Virus record (IMG/VR): IMGVR_UViG_3300046167_000057 | Span: 1-46,534 of that record | Direction: 5' to 3' (one strand) | DNA length: 46,534 nucleotides | DNA from: a virus | Shown: piece after piece, positions 22,995 to 30,780 of the stretch | How positions within the stretch are numbered: the first letter of the stretch is position 1 | Layout: every line of letters starts with the position of its first letter | Notes under the pieces: generated by a model | Told to the model about the DNA's origin: nothing | The model's database searches: none | The model's input: the letters and a program-made list of their open reading frames with translations, nothing else | Translations under genes and position numbers: made by a program

Positions 22995-23453
22995 TTAGCC
23001 TGCCTCTGTTTTTACTGTAGTTGCAGATGCTGCACTAGCCACCTTCACAGACGGCAAGGCTGGCGAAGTAACGCCTATAGTTCTGCGACCCTGACCTATT
23101 GTTCTTTGCGTCTGGTACTGTTGCCAAAAGCGACTTGTCTGCGTGTTCGCAGAGCCTTGCATGAGGCGGCGAATTGCTGTTTCAACTGCAGGATTGCGTT
23201 GGCCTACAAATGTGGAACCCTGTGCTAGACCCGCGCTCCGTGCAGGACCACTGGTTTTTAATCGTGGAACATCCATTGTAGGGGTTTCCGCATCTTCAGA
23301 AGACTTGGATGAGTCCAAGTAAGTCTGTGCAAGAAAACTTAAAGCACCGCCACCGCGTCCTGTAACGTCTCCGCTCTCATACTCTTTCTCACCAAAAAGA
23401 AAATCGACGGCGATATTTGCGTAATTTGATAGACCACTAAAAAAGTCGAACAT
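22995..23453 (-). CDS. Hypothetical virion-associated protein, 152 residues
   Basis: Begins MFDFFSGLSNYANIAVDFLF, an amphipathic hydrophobic start, then a low-complexity Ser/Thr/Ala part and an Arg/Gln-rich stretch (RRLMQGSANTQTSRFWQQY). It starts at the stop of the 449-residue gene. By position it belongs to the internal virion module. Function unknown. Confidence 0.5.
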   Translation of the reverse strand: MFDFFSGLSNYANIAVDFLFGEKEYESGDVTGRGGGALSFLAQTYLDSSKSSEDAETPTMDVPRLKTSGPARSAGLAQGSTFVGQRNPAVETAIRRLMQGSANTQTSRFWQQYQTQRTIGQGRRTIGVTSPALPSVKVASAASATTVKTEAG

Positions 23454-24802
23454 TATTTAATAATCCTTGCTAACCACGAACCAAGTGATGATGCCATAGC
23501 GTCTTTTTGCTGCTGGTTGTATGCAGATTCAGCCGCTGCAATTTGCATAGCGTTCGTGGCTGTGTCATGCTGTCGCTGCAGAGCGTTCTCGCCCTTTTGA
23601 TAGTTCCAAGACGCATTGTCACGATACTGCTGCCAAAGACTGTTCAAGGCATTCTGACTGGCATTGTATAGGTTTTGAGTATTAATACGGTTGGTTTCGT
23701 TCTGGATTGCGGTTGAGGCCGTGTTGATTTCACGTCTCCAAACCACGTTAGACTGGTCAACTGCAAACCCCATGTTTGCGTTGAACTTGTCACGAGAGTC
23801 TTGCATCTGGGCGTTGAACTGGTACATGGCATTTGTTTCGCCAGTGTTGAACTGCCGCATAGCCGCTGTACGGTTAGCATTAGCTGTTTCGACCTGCGAA
23901 CCAAGTTCAGCAAAGAACTCTTCTACCTGTAGTTCATTCTTGGCGTTGAACTGCTGTCGCGCATTGTCTTCTGCGGCATCTTTGAACAGACCTTGTACGA
24001 GACTGCTATATGTTAGTGTATCACTTTTTTGTTTATTGTCAAGGTTTTTTAGGTCCACAGATAGAAGGGCTTGGGCTTCTGTAACCGCACCTTGCAGACG
24101 TGCATTGAGGTTTGCCTTGTCCATTGCAGCGTATGTCGCAGCGTTAGATAAGGCAGTTTGCTGCTGGTTGTTCAGGTTTTGTAGCTGGATAGCTGCATAC
24201 TTGTCCGCATCCCGTGCGGCAATCTGAACCCCGGATTCCATGAGGGCTTGTGTTATTGCAGCCCCAGCCATCGAACTGGCACCCAAGCCACGAGCCTGCA
24301 TCATGCCAGACACTTTGCGAACCGCCGGGGAAGCCCAAGGGGGAAGCGGCGCACCTGACTGAACTGCCGTCATTAGCTGCCCAAGCTGATACTGCACAGT
24401 GGCTTGCGGGTCGAGTTGCTGAGTTGCGGCAACGGCCTGCGAACCCGCAGATACGGTTCCTTGAACCCCGGTCATGTCAACGTAGGGCTGCGTCGGGGTT
24501 AGCTGCGCTGCCTGCGCCCCACCCAAGTTTTGCAAATCTGTTGTTACGTCGGTAACTTGGGCAATCTGTCCGGTTCCGGCAGCGGGAAGACCGGGGGCAG
24601 TTGGGGTGATGCCGGTTGTTAGTCCCGTAGCTGTAGGGGCTAGGGGAGTGGCAGTAGCCAGTTGACCAGAGGTCTGGGCCATTGTTTCACCGGCTCCAAC
24701 GGTGGGGACTACAGGGGTTACTTGTTGAATGTTGGGAGTTACGCCACCGGCAAGGTCTCCGACTTCAGCCTGTAGTTGTGCATCTGTGGTAATCTGTGCC
24801 AT
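23453..24802 (-). CDS. Internal virion protein, Gln/Asn-rich coiled coil, 449 residues
   Basis: The first 130 residues are Thr/Pro/Ala low complexity (TPLAPTATGLTTGITPTAPG). From about 150 on there is a long Ala/Gln/Asn-rich helical region (LQNLNNQQQTALSNAATYAA; MYQFNAQMQDSRDKFNANM) that ends QQQKDAMASSLGSWLARIIK. Long Gln/Asn-rich helices like this are typical of podoviral internal core proteins (T7 gp14/gp15 in role). The role is inferred from composition and position. Confidence 0.55.
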   Translation of the reverse strand: MAQITTDAQLQAEVGDLAGGVTPNIQQVTPVVPTVGAGETMAQTSGQLATATPLAPTATGLTTGITPTAPGLPAAGTGQIAQVTDVTTDLQNLGGAQAAQLTPTQPYVDMTGVQGTVSAGSQAVAATQQLDPQATVQYQLGQLMTAVQSGAPLPPWASPAVRKVSGMMQARGLGASSMAGAAITQALMESGVQIAARDADKYAAIQLQNLNNQQQTALSNAATYAAMDKANLNARLQGAVTEAQALLSVDLKNLDNKQKSDTLTYSSLVQGLFKDAAEDNARQQFNAKNELQVEEFFAELGSQVETANANRTAAMRQFNTGETNAMYQFNAQMQDSRDKFNANMGFAVDQSNVVWRREINTASTAIQNETNRINTQNLYNASQNALNSLWQQYRDNASWNYQKGENALQRQHDTATNAMQIAAAESAYNQQQKDAMASSLGSWLARIIK

Positions 24803-24805
24803 GCC

Positions 24806-25042
24806 TTAATCCCTACTCAATACTTTATCTAACTTATCTTCTACACGATGCAGTGCTTCCATTACACGGCGCATGTCATCCCGCATCTCTACACGAGTAG
24901 CGTATTCCTCACGTGTCTTGTTCAATAGTATCTCTACACGCTTCTGTTCACGTGTCATACCGTTAGCCCACCACGCACCTGCAGCTACGACTAATCCGAT
25001 AAGCATATCAATCAAAGACTGCATCTCCATCTTAGTCAGCAT
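24806..25042 (-). CDS. Small membrane-anchored coiled-coil protein, 78 residues
   Basis: One N-terminal transmembrane helix (LIDMLIGLVVAAGAWWANGM) followed by a charged coiled coil (EEYATRVEMRDDMRRVMEAL). This layout is seen in phage spanin-like or virion-membrane proteins. The start could be 25042 (overlapping the upstream stop) or the in-frame ATG at 25030, one base after it. Confidence 0.55.
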   Translation of the reverse strand: MLTKMEMQSLIDMLIGLVVAAGAWWANGMTREQKRVEILLNKTREEYATRVEMRDDMRRVMEALHRVEDKLDKVLSRD

Positions 25043-25205
25043 CCGCTATGGTCAACTCGCCAGCGTCTACCTGACGCATGATTTCTGCGTAATGGCGGTT
25101 GGCTGGGTCAAGGGGTACGGACATTTCAACGCCGTCAATGGTGGCTTTAATTGAAACTGCGGTGTTATTTAAATTGTTAATATATTGTGCGCTATTGATA
25201 ATCAT
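25032..25205 (-). CDS. Small fibre-associated protein, 57 residues
   Basis: Read from the ATG at 25203-25205: MIINSAQYINNLNNTAVSIK, then a conserved-looking DGVEMSVPLDPANRHYAEIM and a TAA at 25032-25034. Short proteins with DGVxxSVPxDPxNxHYxEIxxQV are common beside tail-fibre genes in marine phages. It starts right at the end of the 327-residue fibre gene. Function unknown. Confidence 0.65.
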   Translation of the reverse strand: MIINSAQYINNLNNTAVSIKATIDGVEMSVPLDPANRHYAEIMRQVDAGELTIADAD

Positions 25206-26189
25206 TTATAACTCCGCATCTGCTGTAAAGTCTGGAAAATTCTCATTAGATGAAGTTGAAGAATAGCCTTCATAGGCATTTATTGAACCATTTAGTGTCC
25301 ACGGACTTGTTGAAGTCATAGTTGGTTGAGACCTTTTATTTACAGCGAAAGTACCCATCATTCTTCCGTTTCCATTTTGATTATCGGGGGCAAAAGAAAT
25401 ATTTCTTGATGTGTAAATTTCATAATACCTCTGACACCTAGCCAACTCATCGGCATAGCTGCGATGCTCAAACGGCGTGGCCTGTTCGCCAACCTCAAGC
25501 TGTACGCCGGTGATAAGCCATTCGTTAGCCGTGTTGTCCGCAATATTAACATTTAGCCCTACCGCACGATTAGCAGAAGTGGATGCTGCCCAAGAACCTG
25601 TTGCTGTTCCTGAAGTGTAGTTTGTTCCAGCACCAAGCCACCAAAGTACGGTTAAAGCATTACTATTATTGTCGTTAAATGGGCCAGTAGTATCTGCTGG
25701 AAAAGTTATTGACTTGTATTCAAAAGTGTCAGCAGAAGATATTGTGTAAGTTTTGGTGACTTGCCTATTATTATGATTATCTAGCAGTTCTAATGCGTAC
25801 GTTCCTGTCTTGTTAGACCGCACGTAAAAAGACAAAGTCACAGACTCAGCATCTGATGTGCCTTTTTTCAACTGCTGTAAGTCTTGGCCTTCTATGCGTG
25901 TTTGTGCAACAACTAAATCACCGGCAGCGAGACTGGCGTCTGCTGTTGTACAATCTAATTTGTAACTATTGGCAAAACCGTTGGGTGCAGTAGTACTTTG
26001 AGAAATGTCAAATGTACCTGCGGTAGCTATGCCAAATTTGAATCTATCGGGGCCACCATACTGTGACGTAGTAACACCTGTTGTGTCGCCACGCTGTGCC
26101 ACCTGCATCGCACCGTTGATAATCAGGTTCCTGTTTGATAAAGCCGTCTGCGAACCAATCAGTGCGGCTAGTTCTGCTGCTTTACTCAT
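25206..26189 (-). CDS. Tail fibre / receptor-binding protein, 327 residues
   Basis: Begins MSKAAELAALIGSQTALSNR and then NLIINGAMQVAQRGD, a motif common to phage fibre and carbohydrate-binding modules. The rest is beta-rich with many Thr, Ser, Asn and Gly, and YADELARCQRYYEIYTSRN near residue 255. The fold is probably a trimeric beta-sandwich that binds host surface sugar. It follows the second copy of the four-gene adhesin-like block and starts with an ATGA overlap after the GDLA end of that block. Confidence 0.65.
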   Translation of the reverse strand: MSKAAELAALIGSQTALSNRNLIINGAMQVAQRGDTTGVTTSQYGGPDRFKFGIATAGTFDISQSTTAPNGFANSYKLDCTTADASLAAGDLVVAQTRIEGQDLQQLKKGTSDAESVTLSFYVRSNKTGTYALELLDNHNNRQVTKTYTISSADTFEYKSITFPADTTGPFNDNNSNALTVLWWLGAGTNYTSGTATGSWAASTSANRAVGLNVNIADNTANEWLITGVQLEVGEQATPFEHRSYADELARCQRYYEIYTSRNISFAPDNQNGNGRMMGTFAVNKRSQPTMTSTSPWTLNGSINAYEGYSSTSSNENFPDFTADAEL

Positions 26190-26584
26190 GCGAGGTCTCC
26201 TTGCACTGACGAATTAACAAACTCCATATCATCTACTGAATTATTATCGTGCCTTAAACAAGTAATGCCGTGAGATGAGGTTGCAAAACCTGTGTCACCA
26301 GAACTTCCGCAAGCACAAATTCTTGGATAAGTTTTACTACTATCTCCAGCATTTACAGAAACAGAATAGTCATTATTATTCATGTTATTAGTAAAATTAA
26401 TAGTATAATCCCCAATGCCGTGGTCTGTCGAAGACCCAACATTAAAACTATCTCGTAATGCATTAGTACCTATGGCATTTAAATTTGCCCAAACCTTCGC
26501 ACTACCATTGGCAACATACGACATACCCACGCTGTTGTTCCCAGCGGCATCCTTCAGGGTGTTTACTCTAAGTTCGCTTGCCAT
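26186..26584 (-). CDS. GDLA-family fibre protein, type c, copy 2
   Basis: 132 residues. The N-terminal half (GMSYVANGSAKVWANLN, then LRDSFNVGSSTDHGIGDYTI and FTNNMNNNDYSV) matches the gene at 29570-29968; the last 45 residues differ. It ends VQGDLA. The AAGGAGAC coding for its Gly-Asp is the ribosome binding site of the following gene (25206-26189). It is the last gene of block copy 2. Likely a small trimeric adhesin or fibre-tip protein. Confidence 0.6.
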   Translation of the reverse strand: MASELRVNTLKDAAGNNSVGMSYVANGSAKVWANLNAIGTNALRDSFNVGSSTDHGIGDYTINFTNNMNNNDYSVSVNAGDSSKTYPRICACGSSGDTGFATSSHGITCLRHDNNSVDDMEFVNSSVQGDLA

Positions 26585-26991
26585 TACGCTAGGTCTCCTA
26601 ATAATCCAGACTGAACATCTGCTGCATCAATATTACTATTTGAAGCTGCTTGTCTTAGCAGTACGGCAACACTTGTTGTTGCGTGACTATCAGTAGAACA
26701 AAATGCCCGTGACCCACCTGAGTCTAAACCGCAAGTAGCAAGAGCAGCATAGTCTGCGGAAGACATAGCATTGCTCAGTGTAACAGTATAATTTCCAGTC
26801 CCGTTATCTGTGAGGCCACTAAAGTTGAAGCTGTCACGAGCCGCAATTGTACCAGTACCATTAAAGTTTACCCAGACCTTCGCCAAACCCTGCTGAAGTG
26901 ACTGCGTTGCTGCCCCACCCTCAGATGTAACAGTAATGTCACCCGCCGCTGTGATGCCTTGTAGCGCATCTACTTTAAGGATACTAGCCAT
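26584..26991 (-). CDS. GDLA-family fibre protein, type a, copy 2
   Basis: 135 residues. AAGDITVTSEGGAAT and QQGLAKVWVNFNGTGTIAAR are nearly identical to the gene at 29968-30402, while the C-terminal 50 residues are different until the shared GDLA end. The conserved half probably docks to the virion or the trimer stem; the variable half would contact the host. It overlaps its neighbours by one base (TAATGG). Confidence 0.6.
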   Translation of the reverse strand: MASILKVDALQGITAAGDITVTSEGGAATQSLQQGLAKVWVNFNGTGTIAARDSFNFSGLTDNGTGNYTVTLSNAMSSADYAALATCGLDSGGSRAFCSTDSHATTSVAVLLRQAASNSNIDAADVQSGLLGDLA

Positions 26992-27437
26992 TATGCGAGG
27001 TCTCCCATACTAATCATGTAGGTAGCACTTAAATCCACCTGTGCGCCATCCGAACTGCCTGATGCGCCGTAAGCGGAAAAGAATTGAACCCCAGATGTGC
27101 TTAGTGCTTCTGGCGTTGTTGAGGCAGCTAGTGTGCATACACCAGAATTTACTCCGCCCCTTGTCCGGGCCGCTGCCACATTGCTGCCATCATCTGCGCT
27201 ATTAAATGCAGATGTAACATGAATCTTGTCCGATGCACTACTAAAGCTGTTTGTGAACAGGCTCTTAAACTGGCCAGTTGAAAGGTCTGTTAAGCTGCTT
27301 TGATTAAAGGAACTGTCTGTTGTCGTGTTAGGTGCGTCATAATTCACAAAGTGTTTAGCTGCCTGTTGCTTAGTCAGCGCAACTGGTCCAGTGCCATCCT
27401 TATCAGCAATAGTATCTACATTTAATACGCTGGTCAT
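26991..27437 (-). CDS. GDLA-family fibre protein, type b, copy 2
   Basis: I place the start at the ATG at 27435-27437, six bases after GGAG; a start at 27449 lacks a site. 148 residues, with VDTIADKDGTGPVALTKQQA and AKHFVNYDAPNTTTDSS matching the type-b gene at 30399-30779, and ending SMGDLA. The C-terminal half is unlike its partner. It is the second gene of block copy 2. Confidence 0.6.
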   Translation of the reverse strand: MTSVLNVDTIADKDGTGPVALTKQQAAKHFVNYDAPNTTTDSSFNQSSLTDLSTGQFKSLFTNSFSSASDKIHVTSAFNSADDGSNVAAARTRGGVNSGVCTLAASTTPEALSTSGVQFFSAYGASGSSDGAQVDLSATYMISMGDLA

Positions 27438-27892
27438 ACGATACTCCAATATCCATTAACAGTGACGACAGCGTTCTGTGTGATAGGCCCAGCAGATACA
27501 CCATTCTCATCACTGTCAATCGTAATGTCTGCGTTGATAGTCTGCCCATTCAAACGGATGATGCTGTCATTACCCTTGAAGGGATAGCGTGTGTCGCTTT
27601 CAACTTTAGTGTAGCTGTTCGCAACGCTGAACACGTCATAGACTACAATCTCAACTACGTCATTCAAGCTGGCAGATGCGGTGAGTACAATGCTAGTACC
27701 ACTTGTGCTGGTATAGTCAGTGACAGGCTTGAGTAGCACACCGTTCTGATACACGTCAACGTACAGGCCATCTGTGTAGGTCAGTGTCTTACTATCTGCA
27801 TCACTGCCTGTGAAGGTAGTTTGACCTGCAGAGGCTTGGTAGAGGTAGCGGTTACGTACACCGTTTTGTGGGGATTTACCTATGTATGCCAT
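27434..27892 (-). CDS. MAYxG fibre protein, copy 2 of the block
   Basis: 152 residues. MAYIGKSPQNGVRNRYLYQA, TDGLYVDVYQNGVLLKPVTD and a C-terminal SAGPITQNAVVTVNGYWSIV. The same plan is in the gene at 30781-31254. The pattern (short anchor, then VxVNGVxLxPxxDYT) is common in cyanophage and marine phage fibre-associated proteins. Its last codons (TGGAGT) form the ribosome binding site of the next gene. Confidence 0.65.
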   Translation of the reverse strand: MAYIGKSPQNGVRNRYLYQASAGQTTFTGSDADSKTLTYTDGLYVDVYQNGVLLKPVTDYTSTSGTSIVLTASASLNDVVEIVVYDVFSVANSYTKVESDTRYPFKGNDSIIRLNGQTINADITIDSDENGVSAGPITQNAVVTVNGYWSIV

Positions 27893-28671
27893 TAGTTAGC
27901 CTCCAACGCTGTAATCCGTGCCTCAAGTTGTTCAATCTTTTCAACCGCCTCGATTAGTGCCTTTGTAAGCAATGGGGTCAGCTTACTCTGGTCAATGCCC
28001 TGATAAACCGGATTGCCATCGTCATCTACCTCATCATGTATGCCGCTGATAGCTTCAGGCACAACGCCCTGCACTTCGTGTGCAAGGAAGCCATCGACTG
28101 TGGTATCTGCGTCAGCAATGAAGTTAAAGCGAACAGGGTTGAGTTGCTTTAGGCGTGTGGTAGCGTCTGTGATGTCAGTGACGTTTTCTTTAAGGCGGTA
28201 GTCGGATGAAGTGTTGTAAGAAGTTGATGAACCGCTAGTGACTATACTTCCAACAACACCATTCGGATTTCTAAACCAAAAGTGAGTAACGCCAGACGTA
28301 GTATTTTGCCACGACTGAAGGTTAGGGTTGGACACATTTCCGTTAATGGTAAACCTTGATGAGTCACGAACACTGCCATTTAGTGCAATATTTCCGCTAG
28401 CGTCGATAAGCATACGTTCTGAATTGCCTGTAAACCAAGAATGTGTGCTATTTCCTATGTCTTGACGATAGAAATCACCAGCATCAAACTCATACAGAAT
28501 GTCATTGTCGCCACTACGGTAGTTGATACTGCGTGATGTGCTACCACCAAGAGAAACCAAACCGTTTATGTCCAAAGTTGAAACTGGCGAAGCAGTCCCC
28601 ACGCCCACGTTGCCGCTGGAATCAACGGTGATATTATCAATACCAGTGTTTGTAATCTTACTTAGTGCCAT
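27892..28671 (-). CDS. Tail fibre with C-terminal intramolecular chaperone (Peptidase_S74)
   Basis: 259 residues. The N-terminal part carries GNVGVGTASPVSTLDINGLV, a fibre repeat. The C-terminal 110 residues hold the S74 chaperone signature: SSDYRLKENVTDI (with the cleavage serine), LKQLNPVRFNF, DGFLAHEVQGVVPEAI and SKLTPLLTKALIEAVEKIEQ. The domain folds the fibre trimer and is then cut off by itself. It lies directly before the second adhesin block and probably belongs to the same receptor-binding apparatus. Confidence 0.85.
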   Translation of the reverse strand: MALSKITNTGIDNITVDSSGNVGVGTASPVSTLDINGLVSLGGSTSRSINYRSGDNDILYEFDAGDFYRQDIGNSTHSWFTGNSERMLIDASGNIALNGSVRDSSRFTINGNVSNPNLQSWQNTTSGVTHFWFRNPNGVVGSIVTSGSSTSYNTSSDYRLKENVTDITDATTRLKQLNPVRFNFIADADTTVDGFLAHEVQGVVPEAISGIHDEVDDDGNPVYQGIDQSKLTPLLTKALIEAVEKIEQLEARITALEAN

Positions 28672-28700
28672 CTAGTTCTCCAGCGGTCAAATAGGGATGA

Positions 28701-28723
28701 CCCCTACGCATTAAGCGTAAGGG
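28701..28723 (-). other. Strong hairpin at a gene end, stop codon in the loop
   Basis: A 9-bp stem (28701-28709 with 28715-28723, one G-U pair) and a five-base loop that contains the TAA stop of the 28711 gene. No T-run follows on the minus strand, so it is not a standard terminator. It may slow the ribosome, protect the upstream mRNA end or lower expression of the S74 fibre gene. Confidence 0.5.
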
Positions 28724-29085
28724 CTATCACCAAGTGTGTCTGCATCCCAAGCTGCCTTGAGGCTTGCAATGTCAGTAGCTGCATCAATAGCAGCCGCTGC
28801 AGGTGCATCACGAAGGGCAGACTTCTTTGCTACAGATGCTGCTTTAGCAGTTGCATCGTCAGCTTCTAGTGCCTTCATGTACACTACGTCTTCTGCATCT
28901 AACAGTGGACCACGAACTTCACGAACCTTGTCCTTGAAGATTGCTTTGGCAGAAGTCATGTCTTCTGAAATGACATTGCCACTCAATGACCATGCACCAC
29001 GAAAGGCACGGTCAGCAGGGACAGTTGCAGTTGAAGCATCAATCTGATTGCCGTCCTTATCTACGATGTATGTTGTTACAGCCAT
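28711..29085 (-). CDS. Tail-fibre-assembly-like protein, 124 residues
   Basis: Begins MAVTTYIVDKDGNQIDASTA with GAGGAG before the ATG. The middle and end are Ala/Asp-rich helices (RGPLLDAEDVVYMKALEADD; DIASLKAAWDADTLGDSP). Small proteins of this form next to fibres are often assembly chaperones or tail proteins with a helical C-terminus. The exact family is not recognised. Confidence 0.5.
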   Translation of the reverse strand: MAVTTYIVDKDGNQIDASTATVPADRAFRGAWSLSGNVISEDMTSAKAIFKDKVREVRGPLLDAEDVVYMKALEADDATAKAASVAKKSALRDAPAAAAIDAATDIASLKAAWDADTLGDSPYA

Positions 29086-29095
29086 TGTTTTCTCC

Positions 29096-29251
29096 TCATG
29101 CTGCTAAATCAGTGACGCTGAGTTCTTCAGTTATCTTCCAAGCATTGCGCCACTCACGTGTGCTTGGTAACTGTTCCTTTGCGGCAGATAACCATCTTGG
29201 TTTGTTGCCGTTATCCCAATTGCGCCACACATGCTGTGGGCAATCTTTCAT
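29096..29251 (-). CDS. Small protein, 51 residues, fibre locus
   Basis: From the ATG at 29249-29251: MKDCPQHVWRNWDNGNKPRW, then REWRNAWKITEELSV, TGA at 29096-29098. Short proteins with DxPxxVWRxW and RxxRNAWxL are widespread in phage fibre regions. There is no good ribosome binding site, and translation could instead start upstream from a non-ATG codon. Its TGA lies within the ribosome binding site of the next gene. Confidence 0.55.
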   Translation of the reverse strand: MKDCPQHVWRNWDNGNKPRWLSAAKEQLPSTREWRNAWKITEELSVTDLAA

Positions 29252-29261
29252 AATTAGGTAT

Positions 29262-29570
29262 TCAATAGCCTTCTTCTTCAGTCATTGCTGGCATAGGCTC
29301 TGTCTCATGTAACAAGAACCCACGAGTGTGCTTCTTGAAATCAGGCATTGCCTCATCCTTTGCCAACTCGTGATACACCCACACAGGTGGTAGGATACCG
29401 CCTTGCAGCGCACACGCCATCCAGTTCGGGTCAGGCACAAGTATCTTAGCGCACTCATCTACACTGTCCTCATAGACTACACGATAGTCTGACTGCACAC
29501 CCTCTAGGTTTTCCTTTGCCCAGCATAGGCGGTCAAACAGGTGTGTGCCTTTGAACTGTGGTGTCTGCAT
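29262..29570 (-). CDS. Hypothetical protein, 102 residues, fibre locus
   Basis: Begins MQTPQFKGTHLFDRLCWAKE directly after the GDLA end of block copy 1, whose GGAG serves as ribosome binding site. The centre reads ILVPDPNWMACALQGGILPP and WVYHELAKDEAM. It looks like a compact soluble protein. The family is unknown to me; a tail accessory role is inferred from position. Confidence 0.55.
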   Translation of the reverse strand: MQTPQFKGTHLFDRLCWAKENLEGVQSDYRVVYEDSVDECAKILVPDPNWMACALQGGILPPVWVYHELAKDEAMPDFKKHTRGFLLHETEPMPAMTEEEGY

Positions 29571-29968
29571 TAGGCGAGGTCTCCACTAGTATTTGCTAAT
29601 ATAATATCTAAGTCACTTGGTCCCCAAGAAATCCCAGAGTCGGTAAGCAAACCAAATTCAGATGAAGTTGGAAGTGAGTTAGAAAAATGGTTGAAGGTTA
29701 CATTTGAAAATGCAGCACTACTTTCTTGATATCCTCCTGTAGTGCCAACTGAATAATTTGCGTTACTCATACTGTTAGTAAAAGTTGCACTATAATTGCC
29801 ACTACCATTATCTATAAAACCACTGTGGTTGAACGAATCTCGTGCCGCAATCGTGCCTGAACCATTTAGATTAAACCACGCCTTCGCACTACCATTCACC
29901 ACATAACTTGTATCCAGAGACCCTGCGGTGCTGTGTTCAATCTGGTCTGCTATAATTTTTCCAGCCAT
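29570..29968 (-). CDS. GDLA-family fibre protein, type c, copy 1
   Basis: 132 residues. SYVVNGSAKAWFNLNGSGTI, ARDSFNHSGFIDNGSGNYSA and FTNSMSNANYSV are shared with 26186-26584. The last 50 residues are different, then SGDLA. It is the fourth gene of block copy 1. The conserved junction GGAGACCTCGC sits at its end and before its start. Confidence 0.6.
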   Translation of the reverse strand: MAGKIIADQIEHSTAGSLDTSYVVNGSAKAWFNLNGSGTIAARDSFNHSGFIDNGSGNYSATFTNSMSNANYSVGTTGGYQESSAAFSNVTFNHFSNSLPTSSEFGLLTDSGISWGPSDLDIILANTSGDLA

Positions 29969-30402
29969 TATGCGAGGTCTCCAAATGTCATTGCGTGAAT
30001 CTGGTTTGCATCAAAAAAACCTCCCGTTGTTCCGTAAAACCAATCACCCCCCTGAAAAGGAGTGCTAGAAGAGGTTGGGACTACGCCCCCCTTTCTCAAT
30101 CCACCAACTTTAATGTTGCCATCATCATTTCCGTCAACCGTTTGTATGACAAACGAGTTTGCGTAATCGGCACTCGACATATTGCTAGTGTAATTTACGT
30201 TATACTTACCAGTTCCACCGTCAGTAAGACTAGAAACATTAAAACTATCACGTGTTGCAATAGTGCCAGTGCCATTGAAGTTTACCCAAGCCTTCGCCAA
30301 CCCCTGCTGCAACTGCATAGTCGCCGCACCGCCTTCACTTGTCACTGTGATGTCACCAGCGGAGGTCTTGCCGGTGAGCGTGTCTACTTTTATCTCACTC
30401 AT
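29968..30402 (-). CDS. GDLA-family fibre protein, type a, copy 1
   Basis: 144 residues. SAGDITVTSEGGAATMQLQQ and LAKAWVNFNGTGTIATRDSF are almost the same as in 26584-26991, followed by a different C-terminal half (GGDWFYGTTGGFFDANQ) and FGDLA. It overlaps the type-b gene by four bases. Likely a fibre-tip adhesin. Confidence 0.6.
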   Translation of the reverse strand: MSEIKVDTLTGKTSAGDITVTSEGGAATMQLQQGLAKAWVNFNGTGTIATRDSFNVSSLTDGGTGKYNVNYTSNMSSADYANSFVIQTVDGNDDGNIKVGGLRKGGVVPTSSSTPFQGGDWFYGTTGGFFDANQIHAMTFGDLA

Positions 30403-30779
30403 GCTAGGTCTCCCATAGTGCTGACACCAATATAACCATCATCTTGTGCTGATGCACCGCCGTCAACATCCCTAAACTGTGTAGCGGAAGTTGTCCACTC
30501 GCCATCTCTAGTAGTTGTTCTAGCAACCGTAGTGGTTCCAGTTAAATTTCCAGCCGAACCTGAAATAAGATAATAAACATCAGAGTAACTAGAAGTGGCG
30601 TTTATAGTAAAACGACCTTGTGCTGTATCTGTGATACTTGAAGTGTTTTGTGATTGACGTATCACCACTGTAGAAGAAGCGTCAAAATTAACCCACTGTT
30701 TTGCTGCGGTCTGCTTAGTCAGCGTGACAGGACTTGTGCCATCGCTGGCTACTAGGGTGTCTACTTTTACTGTGCTCAT
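30399..30779 (-). CDS. GDLA-family fibre protein, type b, copy 1
   Basis: 126 residues. MSTVKVDTLVASDGTSPVTL and TKQTAAKQWVNFDASSTVV match the type-b gene 26991-27437; the end reads GYIGVSTMGDLA. It follows the MAYxG gene by one base and overlaps the type-a gene, giving the same gene order as in block copy 2. Confidence 0.6.
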   Translation of the reverse strand: MSTVKVDTLVASDGTSPVTLTKQTAAKQWVNFDASSTVVIRQSQNTSSITDTAQGRFTINATSSYSDVYYLISGSAGNLTGTTTVARTTTRDGEWTTSATQFRDVDGGASAQDDGYIGVSTMGDLA

Positions 30780-30780
30780 A

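Noticed and set aside
22539-23228. Plus-strand open frame of 229 codons
   Set aside because: Antisense to two intact late genes; Cys/Ser-rich composition typical of a shadow frame.
24020-24050. Promoter-like TTGACA-N16-TACACT on the minus strand
   Set aside because: Inside the 449-residue coding sequence with a poor -10; likely chance.
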